Assembly (NCBI GenBank): GCA_013152535.1
Contig: JAADGE010000028.1
Span: 1-54,858 of the forward strand
DNA from: Chlorobiota bacterium
GTDB taxonomy: Bacteria > Bacteroidota > Bacteroidia > Bacteroidales > JAADGE01
DNA length: 54,858 nt
Direction: 5' to 3'
The notes under the pieces were generated by a model, which had not been told where the DNA came from, made no database searches, and worked only from the letters and a program-made list of their open reading frames with translations. Position numbers and translations under genes: made by a program. This document shows positions 35,901 through 43,354 of the stretch, piece after piece. Each line of letters opens with the position of its first letter. Position 1 is the first letter of the stretch.

Positions 35901-36513
35901 AAAAATTTATATAAAGTTTATTGTTAAAAACAAAAATCCCTGTTATTGATTTATTCTTGTTATTAAAAATTTTTTCAAGTTGTTTAGTTTTTAAATCATA
36001 TTTATATATAATATCATATCCCGAAAAAATAACTTCATTATTTGTAACAATTATATTATTATAGGATTGTAATTCGCGACTTTTTTTTGTAAGTGAATGA
36101 TAGATGTAATTTCCTGTATTATTTTTTGAAATAATTCCGAAACCTTTTTTACAGGCAACATAAAAACGATTATATTTTTTGTCTTTTTTTATTTCAACGG
36201 GTAAATCAGGAATTTTTAAATACTTTTCTGTTGCACCGTCAAAAAAAGTAACGCCCGAATTATCTGCAAATACCATTACTCCGATACTGTCGGAACAAAT
36301 TGATTTAATCCTTTTTTGTTTTGCTAAGGTAAAATTGGTAATATAAGGGTAACCTTCCGGAAGTTTATTTAAAGATGTGTCCTTTTTAATTTTTTCATCT
36401 GTATTTGAAACTCTGATTTTTTGATTAACGGTATTGATGCTTTTATACAACAATCCCGAAAAAATAAAAAAACTTGATAAAATTAAAAGGGTATAGAAAA
36501 TGAAATGTTTCAT
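32956..36513 (-). CDS. Propeller sensor with SpoIIE/PP2C serine phosphatase output
   Basis: A large signalling protein of 1185 residues. An N-terminal anchor (FIFYTLLILSSFFIFSGLL) precedes an extracytoplasmic beta-propeller (residues about 50-730, with repeats such as GGLWLAHEYGISRV and NDIWLISGNN), a Y_Y_Y-type domain (about 750-840), a second membrane helix (TWFIISVFTTFLILVSLII, about 850-872), a coiled coil, and a cytoplasmic SpoIIE phosphatase with GDFYWISE, AAVDCTGHGVPGGFLSMLG, LYLFSDGYADQFGG and DDILLIGIKL holding the metal-binding Asp residues. An unusual Lys/Asp/Ser-rich stretch (about 405-510) interrupts the propeller. A role in partner-switching control of an anti-sigma system is inferred. 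Confidence 0.85.
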   Translation of the reverse strand: MKHFIFYTLLILSSFFIFSGLLYKSINTVNQKIRVSNTDEKIKKDTSLNKLPEGYPYITNFTLAKQKRIKSICSDSIGVMVFADNSGVTFFDGATEKYLKIPDLPVEIKKDKKYNRFYVACKKGFGIISKNNTGNYIYHSLTKKSRELQSYNNIIVTNNEVIFSGYDIIYKYDLKTKQLEKIFNNKNKSITGIFVFNNKLYINFLNEGLQTLTNNKLTSIITDSLFSFSKIIFNVPYEKNLIIGLSNSRLYIFDGTNYSSFENNSSEYLEESIINGGGNFNKNQLVVTSINGGAVILDKKTGTTLNTLNYITGLPDDEIYAFAADQTGGLWLAHEYGISRVAFDIPVKNFSRFPGLQGNINAVKFYDSTLYVATGEGLFKLSELKSYEEVEIAENKRVKYLKKINVSQNNSHSENISDNNSETQIKEGDKESDYNSSFFKRWKKRREKKRTETKNISDDSEKNTVSDKIKNKNKYFYKKGYKTITEYKKIYELHSVKYFYKKIDGINSKCKTITEYNNGILIGANSGLYYIKNNKLTVVIPEVYIYTLSCNNDINTFFVSTSKGLYKIKFSHNQFHPKTVSSKSISKIKIKSLLTVNDSTVWATGNNKIYLFRIPETDILSTEQFNINADDDEKIIITKEKNKFFFLTKSGAYYYDNKYNNILENKKLTNILNDNNQIYMLSDSSFTINSGSHILYKGNIRDSLNQLKYAWIFDNVKNITIDDKNDIWLISGNNEIYKIGNKITSERTRFKLYITSIKDFSGNSFPVTYYLKLNSNYKNINIFLSAPGYLKKDFASYFYGIDISNNNEYSETGKQFLTIPELTPGKHILSMYALNSLNEKSQTIKIIIEIKPPIWKRTWFIISVFTTFLILVSLIISAFYRKKQRKIKEYNEILELKVKERTAEIEKQSKLIQNQNIEIYEQYQKIDYQNKEITGSIRYAGKIQKAALSDIGIYSKYLAELFILFKPRDIVSGDFYWISESKNKLFIAAVDCTGHGVPGGFLSMLGISFLNEIVKESGKTEKEIKAADVLTLLRKKIITALSAHGEEERKDGMDMSLAVIDKKNMQLNFAGANNPAYIIRNEKLAKLEADRMPVGSNKKLNHIPFKNKYVSLKPNDCLYLFSDGYADQFGGIKQKKFNTRRFREMLIHIHHLPMSEQKEVSEKILHKWMGKTEQIDDILLIGIKL

Positions 36514-36629
36514 ATTTTAATTATAAATCGAATAATTAAAAATTACTTCAAAAATCCGAAAAAGCGTAAATATATTTTAAATAATACAAAAAATCAAAAT
36601 GTTTTTATAAAAAGGATTAAATTAAAGTA

Positions 36630-36637
36630 TAACTTTG
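36630..36637 (+). promoter_or_regulatory. Promoter -7 box upstream of yidD
   Basis: TAACTTTG, an exact TAnnTTTG match, 62 bases before the yidD start and probably driving the yidD-metal exporter cluster. No good -33 TTTG at the usual distance. Confidence 0.4.
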
Positions 36638-36698
36638 CAAATTAAATAAAATATTTGGGTTTTATTAATCGGTTAAAGACAATAATTAAAATAGATTC

Positions 36699-37001
36699 AT
36701 GAATATTTTAAGGAAAATACTTTTTCAGATAGCTGTTGCACCGATTAAATTTTATCGTTTTGCAATTTCACCATATACACCTTCTTCTTGTCGCCATATA
36801 CCGACATGTTCGGAGTATGCTGTTGAGGCAATTCGTATTCACGGGCTAAAAGGTTTTTGGATGGCTGCAGTAAGGATTTCACATTGTCATCCTTGGGGAA
36901 CATCGGGATATGACCCGGTTTTACCGAAAGGAATGCATAAAATTAAAGTACACAAAATTGATTTGGGAAAATATAATAATGAGATTGAAACAAAAAATTA
37001 A
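36699..37001 (+). CDS. yidD: Membrane protein insertion efficiency factor YidD
   Basis: Small inner-membrane-associated protein that aids YidC-dependent insertion. The 100 residues carry the family core [20 protein letters not shown], then [36 protein letters not shown], with the three conserved cysteines. An amphipathic N-terminal helix precedes it. Its end overlaps the next gene by 23 bases, so the three genes to 38558 are probably one transcript. Confidence 0.95.
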   Translation: MNILRKILFQIAVAPIKFYRFAISPYTPSSCRHIPTCSEYAVEAIRIHGLKGFWMAAVRISHCHPWGTSGYDPVLPKGMHKIKVHKIDLGKYNNEIETKN

Positions 37002-37485
37002 GATTAACCGTTTGCTGTTATTATTTGCTGCAGTATTTTTTTTGTTTATTTTTCCCTGGACAAAAAATATTGCAATTTTTCGTGCCGAAAATATTACTTG
37101 GAATATTTTAAAGTCAGCAGTTAAAACAAATGAATTTGATTCTCATTCCTTCTCTTTTGTACCCAATTATCAACTGAATGATAAAATTAAGAACTTAAAC
37201 AATAAAGAAATTATTATTGAAGGCTTTTTTAAGAAAGAAGAACATAAAATCGGAACTGAATATATTTTGACAGAAACAGTTACAGAAGTTTGTTTTGCTT
37301 GTGATCATGATATGCATTATAATATGATACAATTAATTCCTGATGCAGGACAGAAATTTTTTTTCGATATTCTGCCGAATGATACTTTAATAAAAGTCAA
37401 AGGGATTTTTCAAATTAATAACAAAAAAAATGCACAATCTGTTTTTTTATTAAAAAATGCACATTTAGAAAAGTTTAAAAAATAA
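36979..37485 (+). CDS. Periplasmic/membrane-anchored protein with a CxxC motif, partner of metal exporter
   Basis: I chose the ATG at 36979, which gives [20 protein letters not shown] with a membrane anchor; an earlier ATG at 36910 would start deep inside yidD. About 168 residues. After the anchor there is a soluble domain (residues about 70-168) with [40 protein letters not shown] and [14 protein letters not shown], an OB-like pattern reminiscent of the DUF3299-type periplasmic proteins. The C-F-A-C-D-H-D-M-H cluster could bind a metal. It ends two bases before the start of the exporter gene, so it is likely its periplasmic partner. Function otherwise unknown. Confidence 0.65.
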   Translation: MRLKQKIKINRLLLLFAAVFFLFIFPWTKNIAIFRAENITWNILKSAVKTNEFDSHSFSFVPNYQLNDKIKNLNNKEIIIEGFFKKEEHKIGTEYILTETVTEVCFACDHDMHYNMIQLIPDAGQKFFFDILPNDTLIKVKGIFQINNKKNAQSVFLLKNAHLEKFKK

Positions 37486-37487
37486 AT

Positions 37488-38558
37488 ATGTTTTTATTAA
37501 CCATTCTGCAACAAGCTCTTACTATTACAATTTTTGTGTTAGTGATGATGATTGTTATTGAATATATTACAATTCAACATCAAGGAAAAACTGAAAAAAA
37601 AATACCGTCAAATCCGTTTATGCAAATTTTATTTGCTGTTTTTATGGGATTAATTCCCGGTTGTTTGGGAACTTATGCCGTTGTATCTCTATACATTCAC
37701 GGCTCGATTAGTTTGGCGGCACTTACGTCGGCCTTTATTGCAACATCCGGTGATGAAGCATTTATTATGTTTTCGATGATACCCGAAACAGCCGTTAAAT
37801 TAATGATTGTAATTTTTATTGTTGCATTAATTGTAGGCATCATTACTCATTTTCTTTTCAAAGGAAAAATGTTTGAAGGAAAATCAGCAAAACATAAATT
37901 TATTCATACACAAGAACCGAGCTGTCGTTCACATAATTTTAAAATTTTACCCGGACAATTAAGACATATTATATGGCAAAGAGCGGTAATTTTATTATTC
38001 GGGCTGGTTTTTTTAACTATTTTAATTTTTTTCGGAGATGCTCCTGAACATGGAATTCATATTATTGAAAATTCAGGGCAACATTCTGAAACCGGCGGAT
38101 GGGGTTGGGAGCAAATTATCTTTTTTATTGTTACTTGTATCGGGCTTTTTATTGCTCTTACTGTTACTGATCATTTTTTGAAAAAACATTTGTGGGCTCA
38201 CGTAATAAAAAAGCACTTTTTGAAGTTATTACTGTGGACTTTTGCAACATTTTTTGTTCTTTGGTTTTTAAATGAATATGTTAACGTTAAAGAACTGATA
38301 GCAGGGAATGTGTATATTGTTTTATTTATTGCAGCTTTAATAGGAATAATTCCCGAAAGCGGACCGCATATTATTTTTATAAGTATGTTTGCCGTCGGGC
38401 TAATTCCGTTTCCTGTATTATTAACAAATTCAATTGTTCAGGACGGGCACGGTTCTATACCCTTATTAGCGGAATCAGGAAAAAGCTTTATTGTTGTGAA
38501 ATTAATTAATTTTATTGCAGGTTTAATCTTCGGATATACCTTATTATTTTTAACATAA
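37488..38558 (+). CDS. Putative 10-TM heavy-metal exporter (ArsP_2-type; annotated as putative manganese transporter)
   Basis: 356 residues with about ten membrane helices in two halves separated by a His-rich cytosolic loop (KHKFIHTQEPSCRSHNFKILPGQLRH). Paired intramembrane motifs are visible: GLIPGCLGTYAVVSLYIHGS with TSGDEAFIMF in the first half, and GIIPESGPHIIFISMFAVG with SIVQDGHGSIPLLAESG in the second. These belong to the family described as putative heavy-metal exporters. The acidic and His residues in helices fit divalent-metal transport. The upstream CxxC protein is its probable partner. Confidence 0.75.
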   Translation: MFLLTILQQALTITIFVLVMMIVIEYITIQHQGKTEKKIPSNPFMQILFAVFMGLIPGCLGTYAVVSLYIHGSISLAALTSAFIATSGDEAFIMFSMIPETAVKLMIVIFIVALIVGIITHFLFKGKMFEGKSAKHKFIHTQEPSCRSHNFKILPGQLRHIIWQRAVILLFGLVFLTILIFFGDAPEHGIHIIENSGQHSETGGWGWEQIIFFIVTCIGLFIALTVTDHFLKKHLWAHVIKKHFLKLLLWTFATFFVLWFLNEYVNVKELIAGNVYIVLFIAALIGIIPESGPHIIFISMFAVGLIPFPVLLTNSIVQDGHGSIPLLAESGKSFIVVKLINFIAGLIFGYTLLFLT

Positions 38559-38575
38559 ATTTAAAAAACTAAATC

Positions 38576-39451
38576 ATGAAAAAGTACCTTATTTTATTGT
38601 TAATTCCTCTGTTTTTCGCTTGCGGAAAGAGTAAAGAAGAAATCAGACTCGAAAAGAAAGTTGACAGTTTGCAGACAATTACTTCCGGTGACAAAGAATC
38701 AATTAATGAGTATTTGAAAACATTTAACGAAATTCAGGAAAATATTAATACAATTAAAGAAAAAGAAAATATTATTACAACTAAAACAGTCGGTGATAAT
38801 GAATTGGAAGATACTGATGTAGAGTCAATTAATAATGATGTTTTGGCAATTTACGAAATGATGCAAGATAATAAAAAGAAATTAAGTTATCTGCGGAAGA
38901 AATTGAATAAATCAAATTCAAAAAATTCGGAACTGGACAGAACCATTAAACTGTTAAATCAAAATGTTGCTCAAAAGGATATTGAATTGGTCGATTTAAG
39001 AACACAATTAAAAAATAAAAATATCGACATTACCAAGTTAAATGCACAAATAGATTCAATTAATAAAAGTTTTAATGAATTAACTTTGGATAACGAAAGC
39101 AAAAATGTTATAATTGATTCTCAGGAAACACAATTAAATACGGCATTTTATATTGTTGACAGCAAAAAGAATTTAAAAGAAAAAGGAATATTAGAATCTG
39201 ACGGAGGGTTTATCGGAATAGGGGCAAATACAAAAGTTAAACTTAAAGAAGCAGAATTTAAGCAGATTGATATCAGAGAAGTAACAGAATTTCCTTTAAA
39301 TGATGCCAAAAAAGTCCAATTAATAACCGATCATCCGGATGGTTCTTACAGATTTGATAAAACTTCTAAAGGACGATATGATAAATTGGTTGTAACTAAT
39401 CCCGAAGAATTTTGGAAAATGTCAAAATATTTGGTTGTTTCGATAAAATAG
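38576..39451 (+). CDS. Coiled-coil lipoprotein (hypothetical)
   Basis: A 291-residue lipoprotein: MKKYLILLLIPLFFACGKSK places the lipid on Cys16. Residues about 25-180 are a long coiled coil (IRLEKKVDSLQTI, NKKLSYLRKKLNKSNSKNSE, DIELVDLRTQLKNKN). The C-terminal 100 residues form a globular domain (GFIGIGANTKVKLKEAEFKQ, ITDHPDGSYRFDKTSKGRYD) seen in other Bacteroidota lipoproteins of unknown role. It lies 17 bases after the metal exporter gene and could be cotranscribed. A terminator follows. Confidence 0.75.
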   Translation: MKKYLILLLIPLFFACGKSKEEIRLEKKVDSLQTITSGDKESINEYLKTFNEIQENINTIKEKENIITTKTVGDNELEDTDVESINNDVLAIYEMMQDNKKKLSYLRKKLNKSNSKNSELDRTIKLLNQNVAQKDIELVDLRTQLKNKNIDITKLNAQIDSINKSFNELTLDNESKNVIIDSQETQLNTAFYIVDSKKNLKEKGILESDGGFIGIGANTKVKLKEAEFKQIDIREVTEFPLNDAKKVQLITDHPDGSYRFDKTSKGRYDKLVVTNPEEFWKMSKYLVVSIK

Positions 39452-39475
39452 CACCTTATGAACTTTTAATAACTG

Positions 39476-39500
39476 AGCCGGCAAAATGTCGGCTTTTTTT
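39476..39500 (+). terminator. Terminator of the lipoprotein gene
   Basis: AGCCG and CGGCT form a stem around GCAAAATGT, followed by TTTTTTT. It ends the rightward cluster. Confidence 0.7.
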
Positions 39501-40548
39501 AATTTAAAACAGCCCAAACAAGATAAGTAACATATAAAAAAATTAAAAAATAGCCGAATCTTTTTCCGACTTTCCATTTGTTAATCAGAAAAAAGAAAAG
39601 AACAATGAGAATTGAAGCAAAAAGAAAATAAACCGACTTTTCAAGATGTTCGGAATAAATGCTTATTGGTCCGCCGGATGCAAGAATAAAAAGCAAAAAC
39701 GGCAAACCCAAACCTATCAAAATATCGAAAATATTTGAACCTACGGCATTGCTTACAGCCATTCCGCCTCTGCCTTGTTTCGATACAATAAGGGAAGAAA
39801 CTAAATCGGGAACAGACGTTCCGGCAGCCAGAACGGTTAAGGCAATTACAGTTTCTGAAATTTCAGCAATACGAGCAATTTGAACAGCACTTTCAACCAA
39901 CACCCAGCTGATTCCTGCAATAATCAGTATTGAAAGAACAAAAACGGCAAAATTATATTTCAAAGGAGGGAAAAGAAGATTTATTAAATAATCAACGGGA
40001 GCCGTAATTTTTTTAAACAGTGTTTTTTTTTCGGAAGCAGGTTTATTATTGCTGAATTTTGCTTCATCGTCAGGGTCTTTGTATTTGAAAATTTTTCGCC
40101 ACTTTACGACTGTTAAAACATAAATGAAATAAACACTGATCATTAAACCGGCTTCTGTATAAGTAACTTTCCCGTCAATCAAGGTAACAAGTAACAGAAC
40201 AACGGCAACAGCATAAAAAAACAAATCACGTAATACTGCTTGTTTTGCAATTACAGCTTTTCTGACAATTGCAGATGCCCCGATAATTGCCAAAAGGTTA
40301 AATAATGCCGAGCCTACAATATTTCCTATTCCTATTCCCTCGTGGTCGCCGGGACGAAAGACCGCAAACAGAGCTACGAATAATTCGGGTGCACTTGAAC
40401 CGATTGCCATAAGTGTTGCTCCGGCTGCATCGTTCGACATTTTCAGTTTCTCTGCAATTCGGTCTAATGATTCTACAAAATAATCGTCAACTACTTTTGC
40501 AAGAACGTAAAACGATAATAATAATATCAACAAGTAGAGTACGAGCAT
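39499..40548 (-). CDS. Sodium/calcium exchanger (CaCA family)
   Basis: Inner-membrane Na+/Ca2+ antiporter with the two inverted alpha-repeats: GATLMAIGSSAPELFVALFA with GIGNIVGSALFNLLAIIGAS in the first half and LTVLAAGTSVPDLVSSLIVS with GMAVSNAVGSNIFDILIGLG in the second. About ten helices with a charged central loop (residues about 155-195). I chose ATG 40548 (MLVLYLLILLLSFYVLAKVV), which starts right at the first helix; the frame extends upstream to 40614 only by reading through a palindromic repeat. Final length about 349 residues, usual for the YrbG-like group. Confidence 0.88.
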   Translation of the reverse strand: MLVLYLLILLLSFYVLAKVVDDYFVESLDRIAEKLKMSNDAAGATLMAIGSSAPELFVALFAVFRPGDHEGIGIGNIVGSALFNLLAIIGASAIVRKAVIAKQAVLRDLFFYAVAVVLLLVTLIDGKVTYTEAGLMISVYFIYVLTVVKWRKIFKYKDPDDEAKFSNNKPASEKKTLFKKITAPVDYLINLLFPPLKYNFAVFVLSILIIAGISWVLVESAVQIARIAEISETVIALTVLAAGTSVPDLVSSLIVSKQGRGGMAVSNAVGSNIFDILIGLGLPFLLFILASGGPISIYSEHLEKSVYFLFASILIVLFFFLINKWKVGKRFGYFLIFLYVTYLVWAVLN

Positions 40549-40571
40549 ATGAATTTTCGTGTTATTTTTAA

Positions 40572-40604
40572 AGATTCGGCAGGTTTTTAAAACCTGCCGA
40601 GTCT
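40572..40604. repeat. REP-like palindrome, second sequence type
   Basis: A 33-nt palindrome with 15-nt arms (AGATTCGGCAGGTTT and complement, one wobble) and a TTA loop. It lies in the 68-base gap between the phosphomutase stop and the exchanger start. Length and the CAGG(G)TTT...AAA(C)CCTG core resemble the three copies around the RAYT gene, but the outer arms differ. Confidence 0.7.
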
Positions 40605-40616
40605 GTGTCTGCAATT

Positions 40617-41948
40617 TTAATCAAATTGTTTTATAATGTTTGTGATTTCCGAAACTTTTGCGTTTAATAAATCTTCAGATTTTGCTTCAACCAACATTCT
40701 TAAATAAGGTTCTGTATTTGAGGGTCTTATATTAAACCACCAATCGGAATATTCCACTCTGTATCCGTCAAAATCATAAAAAGCAGTAGGTTTTTCTTCA
40801 TTTAAATAAAATTTTTTTACGGCTTCCATTGCTTCTTTTTTCTTTTCGAGTTTGAAATTTATTTCGCCCGAATTTTCGTAAGCTGCAATTTTTGAAATCA
40901 TTCCTGAAACGCTGATACCTTGTTTTTTCTTTTCCGCAATAACATCTAAAAATATTAAACTTGCCAAAAGTCCGGAATCGGAATAATAAAAATCTCGGAA
41001 ATAATAGTGCCCTGCAAGTTCGCCGCCGAACACACCGTCAATTTCGCGAAGTTTCAGAGCTGCATAAGCTCTGCCGACTCGCCACATATTCATTTCAAAC
41101 CGGTTTCCGATGTATTCCGCAACAGCTTTTGAAGTTCTTATGTCCTGCAAAAATTTTCCTGTTTCGTTTTTGTAATAATCGGCAAGAACTGCAATCATTA
41201 AATCCGGTGAAATAAATTTTGCATTTTCGTCTGTAAACATAACACGGTCTGCATCGCCGTCAAATATAATTCCGATATCGGCTGATTCTTTTTTTACGAG
41301 CTTTTGTAAATCGACAATATTTTCGGGAACGAGCGGATTTGCTTCATGGTTCGGAAATGTACCGTCAAGATTATCAAATAAATAAATTGGTGCATTCCCC
41401 AGTAAATTTTTAATCAGTAATGCCGCCATCCCGTTCGAGCAGTCTATTGCAACTTTTAGATTTGAAATATCCGGAACATATTTTTTCAGAAAATTGATAT
41501 ATTCATCTTTTTGGTTGTATTCAATAATTTTTCCTCTTTTTTCGGAAACAATTACTTTTTCAGTTTTCATCATTTCTTCCAAATCTTTTAATCCGCTGTC
41601 GTAACCTACGGGTAAAGCATTTGTGCGGGAAATTTTCATTCCGTTATATTGTTTTGCATTATGCGAAGCCGTTATCATCACGGAAGCGTTAAAACCGTGT
41701 TTTGCCGTAAGAAAATATACCATCGGAGTTGTTGAAAGTCCTAAATTATAAACATCGGCACCTGCATCGTTAATACCTTTGCTCAGATATTCAAAAATTT
41801 CCGGTGAAGAAATTCTGACATCTCTTCCTACAAGTATCTTTTTTGTATTTAACAGTTTCGGCACAAAATAACCGACTTTATAAGCATCTTCTTTATTAAA
41901 ATCTTTATTGTAAATTCCTCTGATATCGTATGCGTGAAATGCTTTCAT
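40617..41948 (-). CDS. Phosphomannomutase/phosphoglucomutase (alpha-D-phosphohexomutase)
   Basis: Interconverts hexose 1- and 6-phosphates for cell-surface polysaccharide precursors. All four active-site elements are present in 443 residues: phosphoserine loop MITASHNAKQYNGMKI, metal-binding DGDADRVMF, sugar-binding GGELAGHYYFRDF, and phosphate-binding IRPSNTEPYLRM. The GELAGHYYF form suggests the bifunctional PMM/PGM subgroup of Pseudomonas AlgC type. Full length. A REP-like palindrome sits 13 bases beyond the stop. Confidence 0.93.
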   Translation of the reverse strand: MKAFHAYDIRGIYNKDFNKEDAYKVGYFVPKLLNTKKILVGRDVRISSPEIFEYLSKGINDAGADVYNLGLSTTPMVYFLTAKHGFNASVMITASHNAKQYNGMKISRTNALPVGYDSGLKDLEEMMKTEKVIVSEKRGKIIEYNQKDEYINFLKKYVPDISNLKVAIDCSNGMAALLIKNLLGNAPIYLFDNLDGTFPNHEANPLVPENIVDLQKLVKKESADIGIIFDGDADRVMFTDENAKFISPDLMIAVLADYYKNETGKFLQDIRTSKAVAEYIGNRFEMNMWRVGRAYAALKLREIDGVFGGELAGHYYFRDFYYSDSGLLASLIFLDVIAEKKKQGISVSGMISKIAAYENSGEINFKLEKKKEAMEAVKKFYLNEEKPTAFYDFDGYRVEYSDWWFNIRPSNTEPYLRMLVEAKSEDLLNAKVSEITNIIKQFD

Positions 41949-42046
41949 TGTATTGACAGTTTAAATTTATCCGACAAAGTTATTATTTTTTTATCGGCTT
42001 TCAAATTCGTTTTTTATTGTCGGGTAATTATTTTTTTAAGTTTTAT

Positions 42047-42079
42047 CTTGTAAAATTAAAATCAAATTACGTACATTTG
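42047..42079 (+). promoter_or_regulatory. Promoter of the outer-membrane barrel gene at 42118
   Basis: CTTG, 21 bases, then TACATTTG (exact TAnnTTTG), 39 bases before the ATG. Both boxes and spacing fit the Bacteroidota consensus. Confidence 0.65.
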
Positions 42080-42117
42080 TGTTTTAAAATTTATTAACTG
42101 TAAAAAACAAAAAAATT

Positions 42118-42657
42118 ATGATTAAGAAACTATTTTTAGCTGTTGCAATTATATTTTTTGCTTCAAGCATTTTCGCGCAAAATTTTGAAAAAAGTGATAA
42201 AGCACTTAATGTAGGAATTGGTTTAGGTTGGGCTTCATCTTATACTCTAAGTCCGATTCCTTCTTTTAATGCCAGTTTTGAAGCAGGGATTGTTAAAATT
42301 CCTAACGTGGGCGTAATCGGAGTCGGAGGTTTTGGTTCTTTCAGAACATCTTGGTATAATCACGGAACATACAGAGATACATACACAAACGGAATAATTG
42401 CTGCTCGCGGTGTTTTTCATTTTCAATTTTTTGATACCGGAAATTTTGATTTATATGCAGGAGTTCATGCCGGCATAGGATTTAGTAAATATTCTTATAC
42501 GGGATATTATTATACTGACTATTATTCTACAAATTCATATCTTGTAGATGATGTATTTGCCGGTGCACGTTGGATGAAAAGTAATAAATTCGGATTTTTT
42601 GCCGAACTCGGATACGGAGTATCCTATTTTAAAGCAGGTGTAACTTTAAAATTTTAA
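42118..42657 (+). CDS. Outer-membrane beta-barrel protein (small, hypothetical)
   Basis: 179 residues with a Sec signal (MIKKLFLAVAIIFFASSIFA, cut before QNF) and alternating aromatic beta strands, for example GIGLGWASSYTLSP, GVIGVGGFGSFRT and LYAGVHAGIGFSKYSYTGYY, ending in the strand FFAELGYGVSYFKAGVTLKF with terminal Phe, the usual BAM recognition end. An eight-stranded OmpA/OmpW-like barrel is likely. Function unknown. Confidence 0.78.
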   Translation: MIKKLFLAVAIIFFASSIFAQNFEKSDKALNVGIGLGWASSYTLSPIPSFNASFEAGIVKIPNVGVIGVGGFGSFRTSWYNHGTYRDTYTNGIIAARGVFHFQFFDTGNFDLYAGVHAGIGFSKYSYTGYYYTDYYSTNSYLVDDVFAGARWMKSNKFGFFAELGYGVSYFKAGVTLKF

Positions 42658-42673
42658 TTAGTAATCGATTAAT

Positions 42674-42710
42674 AAAAAAAATGCACTCTGTTTTTGAGTG
42701 CATTTTTTTT
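42674..42710. terminator. Bidirectional terminator
   Basis: AATGCACTC-TGTTTTT-GAGTGCATT flanked by A-run and T-run, between convergent genes at 42657 and 42724. Confidence 0.85.
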
Positions 42711-42723
42711 ATTACGGCAGAAA

Positions 42724-43188
42724 TTATTTTAAATCAAATTTTTGCCATCCGGAATCCGGATCATTACCTTTAACATCCAAACCGGCATAAAATAACCATT
42801 CATGATTGGCAAAATGCCCGTTATACGAAGGTGTTTTGTCTTCAAGTTTTATGTCAACAGACCAAGTATAAGATTGTTTTGCTTCCAAAGTTTGAACTTC
42901 CGAAACAATAAATTCTTTTCTCGGAAAACGATCGGTTGAAAGCTTGAGTCCTAAATTTGCCTCTTCTTTGAGATATTGAGGTAATGAATTTTTAGGAATG
43001 TCAATTTTTTCAACACTTTTTACCCAAAGATATACTTTTTGAACTTTCAGAGGACTTTCTTTAACTTCAACATTAACCGTAATATTAAGAGTTTCTCTGA
43101 TATCATTTCCGTTCACGAAAACAGTTACCTTTGCTCCTCCGCCGGTAATTTTACTCACGGCTCCTTTCAGTTTCTTTAAAAACCCCAT
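42724..43188 (-). CDS. Spo0M/arrestin-like beta-sandwich protein (tentative)
   Basis: 154 residues: a short basic start (MGFLKKLKGAVSKITGGGAK), then an all-beta domain VTVFVNGNDIRETLNITVNV, KVQKVYLWVKSVEKIDI, FIVSEVQTLEAKQSYTWSVD and ANHEWLFYAGLDVKGNDPDS. The layout resembles the N-terminal half of Spo0M-type arrestin-fold proteins, but similarity is only by pattern. Cytosolic, no signal. It stands alone, with a terminator in common with the convergent barrel gene. Confidence 0.5.
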   Translation of the reverse strand: MGFLKKLKGAVSKITGGGAKVTVFVNGNDIRETLNITVNVEVKESPLKVQKVYLWVKSVEKIDIPKNSLPQYLKEEANLGLKLSTDRFPRKEFIVSEVQTLEAKQSYTWSVDIKLEDKTPSYNGHFANHEWLFYAGLDVKGNDPDSGWQKFDLK

Positions 43189-43311
43189 TTTTGCTTGTTT
43201 TAATAATTTGTAAAAGTAAGTTTATTTATATTATTATACTAAAGCTTTTACAAAATTTGTAAATATAATAAATCTGTTTTTCTCATAATATACCTTTTCA
43301 ATAAAAAACTT

Positions 43312-43319
43312 TATCTTTG
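43312..43319 (+). promoter_or_regulatory. Promoter -7 box of ftsK
   Basis: TATCTTTG, exact TAnnTTTG match, 35 bases before the ftsK ATG. No clear TTTG at 19-21 bases upstream. Confidence 0.5.
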
Positions 43320-43354
43320 TATGTTTTATAAAACGATAAGTGAAATTATAATTA

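Noticed and set aside
40549-40614. Upstream ATG for the Na+/Ca2+ exchanger
   Set aside because: The extra 22 residues are encoded by a palindromic repeat and precede a normal membrane-helix start.
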